Shown: positions 43,618 through 51,656 of the stretch, in pieces | How positions within the stretch are numbered: position 1 is the first letter of the stretch | Layout: each line of letters opens with the position of its first letter | Source: WRIS01 sp050945135 | Lineage (GTDB): Bacteria; Actinomycetota; Coriobacteriia; Coriobacteriales; Eggerthellaceae | Direction: 5' to 3' | DNA: 55,858 bases | Assembly (NCBI GenBank): GCA_050945135.1 | Contig: JBMNSJ010000008.1 | Span: forward strand, 1 to 55,858 | The notes under the pieces: model-generated | The model's input: only the letters and a program-made list of their open reading frames with translations | Databases searched by the model: none | What the model was told of the DNA's origin: nothing | Made by a program: the position numbers and the translations under genes

Positions 43618-44630
43618 TGGCAAAAACTTTGAGTTATTCCGTGTTAAGCGAAGATGTTGGTCTGCGCTTAGATGCTCTTGCCGCAAAGCGTGACCTCTAT
43701 CCAAGCCGAAGCGCCGCCGTACGTTTTATTGAAGATGGAAAAGTTTTCGTCAATGGTAGTGCAGCCTCTAAAAAGCATCTGGTTGAGTTGGGCGACTATA
43801 TCGTATATGAGGCACTTGAAGAGGCTGTTAAAACAAAGCTTGAAGGTCAAGATATTCCTTTAGATATCCGCTTTGAAGATGAGCACCTGATGGTTATATC
43901 AAAACAAGCTGGTCTCGTTTGTCATCCGTCGCCAGATCACTCAGAGAATACCTTAGTAAATGCTCTCATCTTTCATTGCGGGGCAGCAAACTTGTGTAAT
44001 GTTCAGGGCCAAGATGATCGACTTGGCATTGTTCATCGCCTCGATATGGACACTTCGGGTCTTATGATAGTCGCAAAAAGTGACGAGGCCGGAGAGAAGC
44101 TTATGGCGGCAATACGGGATAGAGAGGTCGATCGTCGCTACCTCACTCTCGTTCATGGCAATATTGCTCATAACTCAGGTATGATTGATGCTCCGATTGC
44201 GCGCTCTCCGCAAGAGCGTACACGCATGTGCGTAATAGATTCGGAGTCTGCAAGAGATTCAATCACTACATTTAAGGTGCTTCAACGCTTTGAAGCAGGT
44301 CGAAAAGATGATGGATATAACTTACTCGAGTGTAAGCTTTTTACTGGCCGCACCCATCAAATACGTGTCCATATGCACTATATTAAGCATCCTGTTGTGG
44401 GTGATTCCCTCTATGGCTCACATGCTTCATTAAGTCAGCTAGATCTCAAGCGTCAATTTCTTCATTCATATCGTCTTGAGTTTGAGCATCCTATTACAGG
44501 AGAATCGATGCAGTTTGTCGATGGTCTGGCTAAAGATTTTCACCAAGCATTAGAGGGTATTAACGAACGATTAACGGAGCAAACTGAAGAGGGAAAAGAA
44601 ATAGCTGAAACTCTCAAAGGCGCTATCTAA
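43617..44630 (+). CDS. rluD: RluA-family pseudouridine synthase (RluD-like)
   Basis: It isomerises uridines in 23S rRNA. The 337-residue protein has an N-terminal S4 RNA-binding domain (residues about 14-75, GLRLDALAAKRDLYPSRSAAVRFI) and a catalytic domain. The latter shows the family motif GIVHRLDMDTSGLMIVAKS with the catalytic aspartate, and LFTGRTHQIRVHM. The GTG start follows GAGAGGGGG inside lspA. The exact target uridines are not certain, since RluA, RluC and RluD types are similar. It converges with, and overlaps by eight bases, the gene on the other strand. Confidence 0.9.
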   Translation: MAKTLSYSVLSEDVGLRLDALAAKRDLYPSRSAAVRFIEDGKVFVNGSAASKKHLVELGDYIVYEALEEAVKTKLEGQDIPLDIRFEDEHLMVISKQAGLVCHPSPDHSENTLVNALIFHCGAANLCNVQGQDDRLGIVHRLDMDTSGLMIVAKSDEAGEKLMAAIRDREVDRRYLTLVHGNIAHNSGMIDAPIARSPQERTRMCVIDSESARDSITTFKVLQRFEAGRKDDGYNLLECKLFTGRTHQIRVHMHYIKHPVVGDSLYGSHASLSQLDLKRQFLHSYRLEFEHPITGESMQFVDGLAKDFHQALEGINERLTEQTEEGKEIAETLKGAI

Positions 44631-45372
44631 GGGACATGTTCTCAAAGTGTGACTCCATGAAGCTATCAGGAAACGCCTGGTCACAAATCTCTTCAATATA
44701 ATTACTTGGAGGAATTCCGTTAGATCGATCTTTCTGTCTATCGAAAGCTAAGCATGTACAAATGACATCGATACTTAAAAAGATTGTGAACACAATCGTG
44801 ATTAAGCGTAGCACTTTATTACGTGAATCAATAAGAGTGAAAACGCGTTTTACAAGAGGAAGCATGAGTCGAACCCAAACAAGACCCAGCATGCCCCACA
44901 TCATTCCAAAGAAGAAGTTAGTCCTCCCTTGGATACTTCCAAATGTTCCCGTGTAGTCCCACGCAATAGTTCCCCAGAATACTTCCATCACCCAGCTAGC
45001 GCCGTATTCGATTACCGAACCCAAAACCATCGCAATCAGGAAAATGACTAGATTGTGAGAATAGTAGTAGCGATTAAGGAAAAAGGTTAACACCACCGCA
45101 CCTACGCCATAAATAGGGGAGAATGGACCCCAAACAAGTCCTGCTCGACTCTCGAGTCCGCCAAAAACAATTGCATGATATATGGTTTCGACAACCAGAC
45201 CGAAGACAGAACCGGCCACAAATAGCCAAAACAGAGTAAAGAAATTTAGCTGAATGTATCCTGGATTGTTGAGCGCAGCCGCCTTAATTTCTTTTTTGAA
45301 GGAAGCAAAAGGCTTAGATGAATCACTGCTCTCATCTTTTGAAGACTCCGCGTTTTCCGGTTCATTCGCCAT
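44623..45372 (-). CDS. CmpB-type (putative ABC transporter type IV) membrane protein
   Basis: The 249-residue protein has a charged N-terminus (about 1-40) and about five helices: FFTLFWLFVAGSVFGLVVET, GPFSPIYGVGAVVLTFFL, LVIFLIAMVLGSVIEYG, FFFGMMWGMLGLVWVRL and ITIVFTIFLSIDVICTCLAF. This fits the family annotated as putative ABC-transporter type IV (CmpB). The segment LVWGPFSPIYGVG is typical. No ATPase gene is adjacent and the function of the family is not established. It diverges from hemH, sharing a palindromic -10 region. Confidence 0.75.
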   Translation of the reverse strand: MANEPENAESSKDESSDSSKPFASFKKEIKAAALNNPGYIQLNFFTLFWLFVAGSVFGLVVETIYHAIVFGGLESRAGLVWGPFSPIYGVGAVVLTFFLNRYYYSHNLVIFLIAMVLGSVIEYGASWVMEVFWGTIAWDYTGTFGSIQGRTNFFFGMMWGMLGLVWVRLMLPLVKRVFTLIDSRNKVLRLITIVFTIFLSIDVICTCLAFDRQKDRSNGIPPSNYIEEICDQAFPDSFMESHFENMSLR

Positions 45373-45405
45373 AAAATATCTCTCTGTAAACGATTAATGG
45401 GCTAG

Positions 45406-45413
45406 AGTATACT
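45406..45413. promoter_or_regulatory. palindromic -10 region for divergent genes
   Basis: AGTATACT reads TATACT on both strands and lies 72 bases before hemH and 34 bases before the opposite membrane-protein gene. One sequence may therefore serve as -10 box in both directions. The rest of the 112-base gap contains GC-rich short repeats (GCGCAAGCGC) of unknown meaning. Confidence 0.4.
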
Positions 45414-45484
45414 AGATTTTCAAATGCGAACCCTGATGGTTTCGCCGGGAAAGCGCAAGCGCAAACAGAAAGGCACCTGAGTAC

Positions 45485-46519
45485 ATGGACCGTCGCCCCA
45501 CGTGCGGGATACTCCTAGCAAATACCGGTAGCCCTCAAGCACCTACGAAGCGAGAGATTAAACGTTTTCTTGGACGTTTTCTTATGGACAGACGCATCGC
45601 GCCAACAAACCGAGTGTTCTGGTGGCTTCTTTTGCATTTACATATTCTTCCTTTACGAGGGAAACGAAATGTTGGTCGCTATGAAGAAATATGGACTGAT
45701 GAGGGAAACCCTTTACTGGTTGCTCAACAAAGACTAGCTTGGGGACTGCAAAAGGCGTATGAGTCTGACCCTACCAAAAGCATCGCTGTGACTTGTGGAA
45801 TGAACTATAGTTCTCCTGATACATTGGAGGGTATCAAGCATCTGAAAGAAATCGGGTGTGAGCAGATTTTGGTGCTGCCCCTCTACCCTCAAAGCGCTTA
45901 TTCGACTACTGGATCGGTCTATGATGCCGTTGAGCGTGTTTCTTCAAAACTCAAGCTCACTACGCCTTGCGATTTAATTGATAACTACTACGACAATTCA
46001 ACGTATATTCGTGCTATCGCCGCATCAATAAAACATGCAGGTTTTAATGTTGATTCTGACGATCGGCTACTGTTCTCTTTTCATTCTATTCCGCTTATTG
46101 ATATTGAGAATGGGGATACCTACGAACCCCAGACGAGCTCTTCGAGTCTCTCTATCGCAGGTGAGCTTGGAATCGATCGAAAACGTTGGACAATTGGTTA
46201 TCAATGTCGTTTTGATAAGGGTAGAGAATGGCTCAAGCCTGATTCGCGAGATATTTTAAGCAGGTGGGCTGAATCGAGTGGTGGCAGAGTCTTTGTGGTA
46301 TGCCCAGGCTTTGCTATTGATTGTCTAGAAACGCTTTTCGACGTGGAGCGCGAGTATAGGACTCATTACCTTAACGCATGTAGAGCAGCAGGAAAACAAG
46401 TAAGCGAGCATGACTTTATCTATGTCCCTTGTCTTGACAAGAGCAAGGCCCACGTTAGAGTATTGAAAGATGTTTTAGATCCTTATTTAGAGGAGTTGAA
46501 TAATGGCGAAACTCGATGA
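45485..46519 (+). CDS. hemH: ferrochelatase
   Basis: It inserts iron into a porphyrin, the last or next-to-last step of heme synthesis (coproporphyrin in Gram-positives). The 344-residue protein shows GILLANTGSP, the active-site histidine in LLFSFHSIP, the GYQCRF segment, and the family signature PGFAIDCLETLFDVE (usually PGFSADCLETLEE). AGAAAGG lies before the ATG. No other heme gene is in the window. Its last 17 bases overlap coaBC, so the two are translationally coupled. Confidence 0.88.
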   Translation: MDRRPTCGILLANTGSPQAPTKREIKRFLGRFLMDRRIAPTNRVFWWLLLHLHILPLRGKRNVGRYEEIWTDEGNPLLVAQQRLAWGLQKAYESDPTKSIAVTCGMNYSSPDTLEGIKHLKEIGCEQILVLPLYPQSAYSTTGSVYDAVERVSSKLKLTTPCDLIDNYYDNSTYIRAIAASIKHAGFNVDSDDRLLFSFHSIPLIDIENGDTYEPQTSSSSLSIAGELGIDRKRWTIGYQCRFDKGREWLKPDSRDILSRWAESSGGRVFVVCPGFAIDCLETLFDVEREYRTHYLNACRAAGKQVSEHDFIYVPCLDKSKAHVRVLKDVLDPYLEELNNGETR

Positions 46520-47741
46520 TCGAGATAGCATGGCTCAAAAAACTGTTCTGCTTGGGGTTAGCGGCTGCATCGCTGCCTACAAAAGTGCCGAAATAGTTCG
46601 TGGCTTGCAAAAAGCGGGCGTACGCGTCAAGGTTGTTATGACCGAGCATGCCGAAAAGTTTGTCGGAGCTACTACCTTTCGTGCCCTTACTCGAGAGCCT
46701 GTTGCAACGGGTCTTTTTGATGATCCAAGCGATCCTATTCATCATATTTCTCTTGCGCAGGAGGCAGATATCTTTCTTATTGCTCCCTGTACGGCTAACG
46801 TCATGGCAAAGATAGCGCATGGGATTGCTGATGATATTTTATGCACTACTGCTCTAGCCTGTACGGCACCCTTACTTATTGCGCCAGCTATGAATGTTCA
46901 CATGTTTGAGGCGGCAGCTACGCAAAGCAACATGGAAACATTGCGTAGTAGGGGGGTCTCTTTTATAGAGGCTGGTGACGGCTATCTTGCCTGTGGTGAT
47001 GTGGGGAGAGGTCGCCTTGCCGAGGTGGATGATATAGTTGCGGCAACGATTGACGCATTAGGCTCTTCTCGCGAGATATGCGGTAAGCGCGTTATGATTA
47101 CCGCAGGTCCTACAGAAGAAGCCATTGATCCGGTACGATGTATTACCAATCACTCTTCGGGCAAAATGGGCTATGCATTGGCTAAGGCTGCAAGAAACCG
47201 TGGTGCTGAGGTCGTGCTAATCTCTGGTCCTGTTTCACTCGATTGCCCTGATGGTGTTAAGCGCGTGTCCGTTCGAAGCGCAAGGGAAATGCTTGAAGCC
47301 GCAAATAAGGTATTTTTTGATTCTGATATTGCAATATTTTCTGCTGCAGTTTGCGATATGAGACCGAAAGATGTTGCTGATCAGAAGCTCAAGAAGGGGA
47401 GTGCTGCCGATGCGCTTTCAAGCATCGAGCTTGTCGAGAATCCAGATATTTTGCGCACTCTAGCAGCACTGAAGCAGGCTGAGCAGGTAGTTATTGGTTT
47501 TGCGGCAGAAACAGATGAAGTTGTTGAAAATGGTCGAAAGAAGCTTTCAACAAAACAAGCTGATTTGATTGTTGCTAATGAAGTTGGAGACGGTATTTGC
47601 TTTGGCCAGAACGAAAGCAAGGCTTATATCATCAGTGCGAAGGATGTTTCTGAAACGCCCTATACAAGCAAGGATATTATTGCTGATTTAATTCTTGATA
47701 ATGCCATAGAAACACTTGAATCCAAGATGAATAAACAGTAG
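46503..47741 (+). CDS. coaBC: coenzyme A biosynthesis bifunctional protein CoaBC
   Basis: It joins 4'-phosphopantothenate with cysteine and decarboxylates the product, two steps of CoA synthesis. The 412-residue protein has an N-terminal flavin decarboxylase (GVSGCIAAYKSAEIVR, then PIHHISL with the catalytic histidine, APAMNVHMF and the GYLACGDVGRGRL lid cysteine). The C-terminal ligase domain has ITAGPTEEAIDPVRCITN, SSGKMGYALA, and DMRPKDVADQKLKK. The ATG follows GAGGAGTT inside the end of hemH. No pantothenate genes are adjacent. Confidence 0.95.
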   Translation: MAKLDDRDSMAQKTVLLGVSGCIAAYKSAEIVRGLQKAGVRVKVVMTEHAEKFVGATTFRALTREPVATGLFDDPSDPIHHISLAQEADIFLIAPCTANVMAKIAHGIADDILCTTALACTAPLLIAPAMNVHMFEAAATQSNMETLRSRGVSFIEAGDGYLACGDVGRGRLAEVDDIVAATIDALGSSREICGKRVMITAGPTEEAIDPVRCITNHSSGKMGYALAKAARNRGAEVVLISGPVSLDCPDGVKRVSVRSAREMLEAANKVFFDSDIAIFSAAVCDMRPKDVADQKLKKGSAADALSSIELVENPDILRTLAALKQAEQVVIGFAAETDEVVENGRKKLSTKQADLIVANEVGDGICFGQNESKAYIISAKDVSETPYTSKDIIADLILDNAIETLESKMNKQ

Positions 47742-47743
47742 TA

Positions 47744-47772
47744 TTGTCAACGCTGCTTTAGGGCAGCATACA
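47744..47772 (+). promoter_or_regulatory. promoter of tRNA-Pro
   Basis: TTGTCA (47744-47749) and CATACA (47767-47772) with a 17-base spacer. The expected start, seven bases after the -10 box, falls at the mature 5' end of the tRNA at 47779, so little or no 5' processing may be needed. Confidence 0.55.
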
Positions 47773-47778
47773 CCTTGT

Positions 47779-47835
<57 letters not shown>

Positions 47836-47855
<20 letters not shown>

Positions 47856-48036
47856 CTGAAGCCTAGTAATCATTGATTGCTAGGCTTCAGTGCTTCAGGT
47901 TACGAGATTTTACTACCCTGGTTCATTATGCGCTTAAAATGAGCGAAGCGAATAAGCGCGCAACAAGGCGTGTCAAGGCTTGCGAAGCAACCGCGAAGCA
48001 GCTTGGCCTTTGCGCACCTTAAATCCTGCCAACCCA
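47836..48036 (+). repeat. tRNA-Pro 3' end and a partial copy (att-like)
   Basis: The last part of tRNA-Pro, AAATCCTGTCAACCCG (47836-47851), recurs as AAATCCTGCCAACCCA (48021-48036), 14 of 16 bases identical and in the same orientation. Duplicated tRNA 3' ends mark sites of integrated elements. The 170 bases between carry no integrase, so this would be a remnant. The stretch also contains GCGAAGC four times. Confidence 0.35.
47854..47892 (+). terminator. long hairpin at the end of tRNA-Pro
   Basis: CACTGAAGCCTAG (47854-47866) pairs perfectly with CTAGGCTTCAGTG (47880-47892), and AATCA/TGATT extends the stem toward the tip. It starts within the encoded CCA, like the tRNA-Leu palindrome. No U-run follows. 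Confidence 0.65.
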
Positions 48037-48118
48037 AAGCAAAGAAGGGAATGCATCGAGCGAAGCGAGTTGTAGATCGCACTAATAATCTCTTATTTTA
48101 AAGCTAAGAAGGGAATGC
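48037..48118 (+). repeat. 18-bp direct repeats AAGCWAAGAAGGGAATGC
   Basis: AAGCAAAGAAGGGAATGC (48037-48054) and AAGCTAAGAAGGGAATGC (ending 48118) differ at one base, and both are followed shortly by CGAG. They lie in the gene-free stretch 47893-48366 between tRNA-Pro and the XRE regulator. I see no coding frame of substance there. Confidence 0.45.
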
Positions 48119-48256
48119 GGCGAGTGCCAAGGGCATGAGTCGCTCAACCCCCACTGAATAATCTAACCCATTAATCTTGGGCGTTTTCTAAGGCTGGCGG
48201 TGCAAAATTGCCTGAATTTCTTAAATGGTATAGCTGCTAAACTGCAGGTCATAAGT

Positions 48257-48278
48257 TATGTAAAGATCTTTTTACATA
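48257..48278. promoter_or_regulatory. palindrome upstream of XRE regulator gene
   Basis: TATGTAAA (48257-48264) and TTTACATA (48271-48278) form an inverted repeat with a six-base centre, about 90 bases before the XRE gene. Size and spacing suit an operator for a dimeric helix-turn-helix protein, possibly for self-control. Confidence 0.4.
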
Positions 48279-48366
48279 GTTACTCTGCCAATTTACGCAG
48301 ATGTCAAAGACCTTTGATGGTACATTGCTTGATGCTATGACAATCTCTTCTTTAGGAAAGGACGAT

Positions 48367-48960
48367 ATGGAGCTGGCATCCCAAATAAGAGAAAGACGGA
48401 TAAAGCTGGGAATCTCTCAAGATGAACTTGCTGAAAGGATCTACGTTTCCAGGCAGACTATATCCAGCTGGGAAAACGACAAAACTTATCCTGACGTGCA
48501 AAGCCTGCTTATGCTCAGCGTTCTTTTCGAGACAACTGTTGACGAATTGATCAAAGGAGATGTGGTAGTGATGCAAGATGTAATTTCGAAAGATTTAAGA
48601 AAAGTATATGCATGGAGTCTTGTTGGCTTGGCGGTAGCGCTTCTTGGTGTAGTCGCGATTGTGTCAGGTATTTCTGTTTGGAAGTGGGACATTGCTCCTT
48701 CTGCTATTATCGGCTTACTTATATGGGGCATCGGACTCGGAATGACCATAAAAGGAAGCTCGATTCTTAAGAAACATGATTTAGTCACCTATCAAGAGAT
48801 GGTTGCCTTTTCTAAAGGTGAGCCTATTGATCGGGATAACCCAAAAAGCCAGAGAGCTCGAAGTCATAGGCTATTAAAATTTATCCTCACCATGGTTATT
48901 GCGATGACCCTTGGAGGAATTTTGGGGTATTACAGTTACGTCTTAGGTCTTTTCGGATAA
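48367..48960 (+). CDS. XRE-type regulator with membrane helices
   Basis: The 197-residue protein begins with a Cro/CI-type helix-turn-helix (about residues 1-60: IRERRIKLGISQDELAERI, then VSRQTISSWENDKTYPD). Three hydrophobic segments follow at about 82-103, 109-128 and 168-190. This is the layout of membrane-attached regulators that sense membrane or envelope signals. The ATG at 48367 is chosen over 48301 because AGGAAAGGA precedes it and the HTH starts right away. Target genes are unknown; the palindrome at 48257-48278 could be its own operator. Confidence 0.82.
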   Translation: MELASQIRERRIKLGISQDELAERIYVSRQTISSWENDKTYPDVQSLLMLSVLFETTVDELIKGDVVVMQDVISKDLRKVYAWSLVGLAVALLGVVAIVSGISVWKWDIAPSAIIGLLIWGIGLGMTIKGSSILKKHDLVTYQEMVAFSKGEPIDRDNPKSQRARSHRLLKFILTMVIAMTLGGILGYYSYVLGLFG

Positions 48961-49070
48961 ATATTTATCCTCTGTTTTCGTATCAAATCAAAATACCGTG
49001 AAGACACTGCGGTAATAGTTAATCTACCTGGACTTACATATGAGTCTTTTGCGACCGCGATTATTATGAT

Positions 49071-49095
49071 GATAAGCCCCGCTCAGGGGCTTATC
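49071..49095 (+). terminator. hairpin after XRE gene
   Basis: GATAAGCCCC (49071-49080) pairs perfectly with GGGGCTTATC (49086-49095) around GCTCA. No U-run follows. It lies 111 bases behind the XRE gene and may end its transcript. Confidence 0.55.
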
Positions 49096-49556
49096 TGTAA
49101 GGTTGAATGGATTACAAGATTTTATTACCTTGATTCGCAATACTAGGGCTATATGCGTCAAAACACCAGCAGTAAAATCTAGCTGAGATCAGCTTGATTT
49201 GTATGAGATTTACGTTTATGCCCCCTCAAACCCGTCATGTGAGACCAATATACGCTCAGCGCTATTGCAAAATAGCTGCCACCTGGGAATTCCTGAAATA
49301 AGAATTCGTTGATGGTTGATAAATCCGGGCATAAACTTCAATCTGATGCAGGATACTTGTCTGCAGAGCTTTTTGTAACCAAAGTTAAAAACACGCGACT
49401 TTACTGTTATTAACAATTTTTGTAGCAAGAGCCCCACATCTTATATTTTTCAATACTAGAAATCTGCGAAAACACGCTAAGTGGGGTACAATAGTTCATG
49501 CACTCGCATAAGCTAATAGACCTCGTAGGTCCCACATTTGAAGAGCGGAGTTGAGC
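49096..49556. other. gene-free stretch before LysR gene, with a diverged repeat
   Basis: No convincing gene is present. The bases from about 49111 (ATTACAAGATTTTATTACC) resemble 47899-47923 behind tRNA-Pro, with 21 of 25 matching and the differences mostly transitions, so the XRE gene is flanked by related sequence. The same segment pairs with AGTAAAATCT at about 49168-49178. A TACAAT at 49487-49492 is a likely -10 box for the LysR gene. Confidence 0.35.
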
Positions 49557-50522
49557 GTGAACCTTTCTCAGTTGTACTATTTCCGAAAGTTAGCTGAAAC
49601 TCAGCATTACGGTAAAACCTCTAAAGAACTCTACATCACTCAGCCGTCCTTGAGTAACTCTATTGGGAATCTCGAAAAGGAGCTAGGCGTACCACTCTTT
49701 GAGAGGGTAGGCAGAAACGTGCGTCTGACCTCATTCGGTGCAGAGTTTAATAAACACATCTGTACAGCGCTATGCGAGATTGATAAAGCGGTTGAGCTCA
49801 TGCATTCTTATAGTTCTGGACTGAGTGGCCAGGTAAGAATAGGCACTGTAATCTCAATCCAATCAGAATATCTTCCCGAGCTACTTCATCGCTTCCGTCA
49901 GGAGTTTGGGGATTCAATTGATTTTGATGTTCACCAAGAAACTACCTATGGCTGTATAAAAGGCATCGAAGAGGATCGTTTTGATTTTGCTTTTTGTGGA
50001 AAGCTTACCGATAAGCAAGATCTTGTCTTTGAGCCAATGCTAGGACAAAACCTCATCGCAGCCGTAGATAAATCACAACCATTAGCTCAGAAAGCATCAG
50101 TAACCTTTGACGAATTGAAGCAATACACTTTGGTTTCGTACCGCAAAGAATCCTTTGCAAGCGTCATCATGAAAGACCTGATCGCGAGACATAATCTTGA
50201 TATGATGCAGGGCTTTAACGACGAAATCAGTGGTGGCTCGTTAGTCGTGGCAGAAAAAAGCATAGTAGCCATCATGCTCGAAACTTTACAAAAGGATGCT
50301 ATCAAAGATTTAGTATGCATCCCCATCGAAGGGGTTGCTCGGCCATTTCATATCATCAATCTTGTGTACAAAAAAAACGCCTTCCATAGCTATGCTGTCG
50401 AACGCATGATAGAGTTCTCTGTTTCTATTTCTGACTTTAGAACAGGGAAAAGCTTAGTGTCGAGCGCTCCACAAGATGATTCTGACGTAGTATTAAAGGC
50501 AAGCGAAGAGACCACTGAATAG
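49557..50522 (+). CDS. LysR-family transcriptional regulator
   Basis: The 321-residue protein has an N-terminal winged HTH (residues 1-60: LSQLYYFRKLAETQHYGKTS, then ITQPSLSNSIGNLEKELGVPLFERVGR) and a substrate-binding domain from about 90 to 295 that senses a small molecule. The GTG at 49557 is preferred to the TTG at 49551 because GCGGAG ends six bases before it. It lies upstream of, and in the same direction as, the SDR-ADH-CoA-transferase genes. An inverted repeat of LysR type sits between (50701-50725), so it most likely controls that locus; its inducer is probably the pathway substrate or a CoA derivative. Confidence 0.9.
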   Translation: MNLSQLYYFRKLAETQHYGKTSKELYITQPSLSNSIGNLEKELGVPLFERVGRNVRLTSFGAEFNKHICTALCEIDKAVELMHSYSSGLSGQVRIGTVISIQSEYLPELLHRFRQEFGDSIDFDVHQETTYGCIKGIEEDRFDFAFCGKLTDKQDLVFEPMLGQNLIAAVDKSQPLAQKASVTFDELKQYTLVSYRKESFASVIMKDLIARHNLDMMQGFNDEISGGSLVVAEKSIVAIMLETLQKDAIKDLVCIPIEGVARPFHIINLVYKKNAFHSYAVERMIEFSVSISDFRTGKSLVSSAPQDDSDVVLKASEETTE

Positions 50523-50700
50523 ACTCTGAGTAAGTTTACAACCCGAGTCCTCTCTCGTATTTAATATAGCAATACCTATCGAAAGCACTTCGTTCAATAG
50601 TTTTTGGCAATAGTATTCTTTGAACAAATGATTCAGCTTTTTCATCATTCGAACACCAATTAGACATCCCATCCTCTGCAATAAATAATGATAACTAGGG

Positions 50701-50725
50701 TTTTCATTACTATTTTTAATGAAAA
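50701..50725. promoter_or_regulatory. probable LysR operator
   Basis: TTTTCATT (50701-50708) and AATGAAAA (50718-50725) form an inverted repeat that contains ATT-N9-AAT, the T-N11-A pattern of LysR sites. It lies 67 bases before the SDR start codon. Farther up, GTTCAA and TTGAAC (about 50593 to 50625) form a second, wider inverted repeat. Apart from these the 50523-50791 gap shows no gene. Confidence 0.55.
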
Positions 50726-50791
50726 TCAGTCGCTGAAGGAATCGCCTTGAGAGACTGGAACAAAAACAAGAGAGAAGAGGAAGGTATTACT

Positions 50792-51583
50792 ATGGGTAGT
50801 AACTGGTTCAGCAAAGACCCCAAAGAACATTTAGCAGGTAAAACCGCTATCGTGATGGGCGGCGGAAGTGGTATCGGTAAAGCTGCAGCGCAAACCTTGG
50901 CAGCTGCTGGAGCCAACCTTGTTATCGCCGGCATCCCAGAGGCTCCTCTCCATGAGTCTGTTGAAGAGATCAAAGCTGAAGGCGGAAACGCTATCGCTGT
51001 TCTTACCGACGGTACAAAGATGGATCAACTAGAGAACCTTGTTAACACCACTGTAAAAGAATTCGGTGGACTTGATATCGTCGTTTCTTCGGCTGGTATC
51101 GCTATTCCTCGTGCAAATTCGCTTGATGTTAAAAAAGAGGATTGGGATCGCATTTTCTCAATCAACCTCGATGCAAACTTCTTCTTGGCACAGGCTGCTG
51201 GTCGCGTCATGAAAGACAATCCTGACGGTGGTCAGATGGTATTCGTGTCTTCACAGCGTGGTATCTCTGCAATGGAGAACATCGCTCCTTACAGCATCAC
51301 TAAAGCTGCTGTTATGGGTATGGTTCGTTCTCTCGCAATCGACTTCGCTCAGTACCAAATCTGCGTCAACGGTATCGCACCTGGTTATGTTATGACCGAC
51401 ATCGTACGCAACGTATTTAAAGAGAATCCTGCTCAGGAAGAATACGTATACAGCCGCACACCACTGAAGAAACTTGGAACGCTTGATGATATGGCTGCAG
51501 CAATTCTTTTGCTTTGCCTGCCACAGGCTTCTTACACCACCGGTCAAACCTTGATCCTTGATGGTGGTTGGTCCGTACAGTAA
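50792..51583 (+). CDS. short-chain dehydrogenase/reductase
   Basis: The 263-residue SDR oxidises or reduces a hydroxy/keto group with NAD(P). It shows the cofactor loop VMGGGSGIGKA (22-31), VVSSAGIA near 97-104, N125, the catalytic S153/S154, Y167 and K171 (YSITK), and NGIAPGYVMTDIV. The residue after the second strand is not a clear acid or base, so NAD or NADP preference is open. Start ATG 50792 has GAGGAAGG before it. It is the first structural gene after the LysR regulator; related enzymes include BaiA-type hydroxysteroid and gluconate dehydrogenases, but the substrate cannot be named. Confidence 0.88.
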   Translation: MGSNWFSKDPKEHLAGKTAIVMGGGSGIGKAAAQTLAAAGANLVIAGIPEAPLHESVEEIKAEGGNAIAVLTDGTKMDQLENLVNTTVKEFGGLDIVVSSAGIAIPRANSLDVKKEDWDRIFSINLDANFFLAQAAGRVMKDNPDGGQMVFVSSQRGISAMENIAPYSITKAAVMGMVRSLAIDFAQYQICVNGIAPGYVMTDIVRNVFKENPAQEEYVYSRTPLKKLGTLDDMAAAILLLCLPQASYTTGQTLILDGGWSVQ

Positions 51584-51594
51584 TCATTTATGTA

Positions 51595-51629
51595 GTGTGC
51601 CCCTGTAAAGGGGATTTGTAGGGGCACAC
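51595..51629 (+). terminator. hairpin between SDR and ADH genes
   Basis: GTGTGCCCCT (51595-51604) pairs with AGGGGCACAC (51620-51629). A competing short hairpin, CCCCT-GTAA-AGGGG, uses the same left strand. There is no U-run, so it is more likely an mRNA-stability or partial-termination element than a full stop. Confidence 0.5.
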
Positions 51630-51656
51630 AAGTATTCTCGAAGGGAGAATCCTAAT

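Noticed and set aside
47900..48082. 60-codon minus-strand open frame behind tRNA-Pro
   Set aside because: No ribosome site, and the sequence is built from GCGAAGC repeats and the tRNA-like copy; treated as repeat-derived.
47893..48366. CRISPR array
   Set aside because: There are only two copies of the 18-base repeat, with no regular spacers and no cas genes.
49216..49437. 73-codon minus-strand open frame before the LysR gene
   Set aside because: No clear ribosome site and no recognisable family; base composition and short repeats suggest non-coding DNA.
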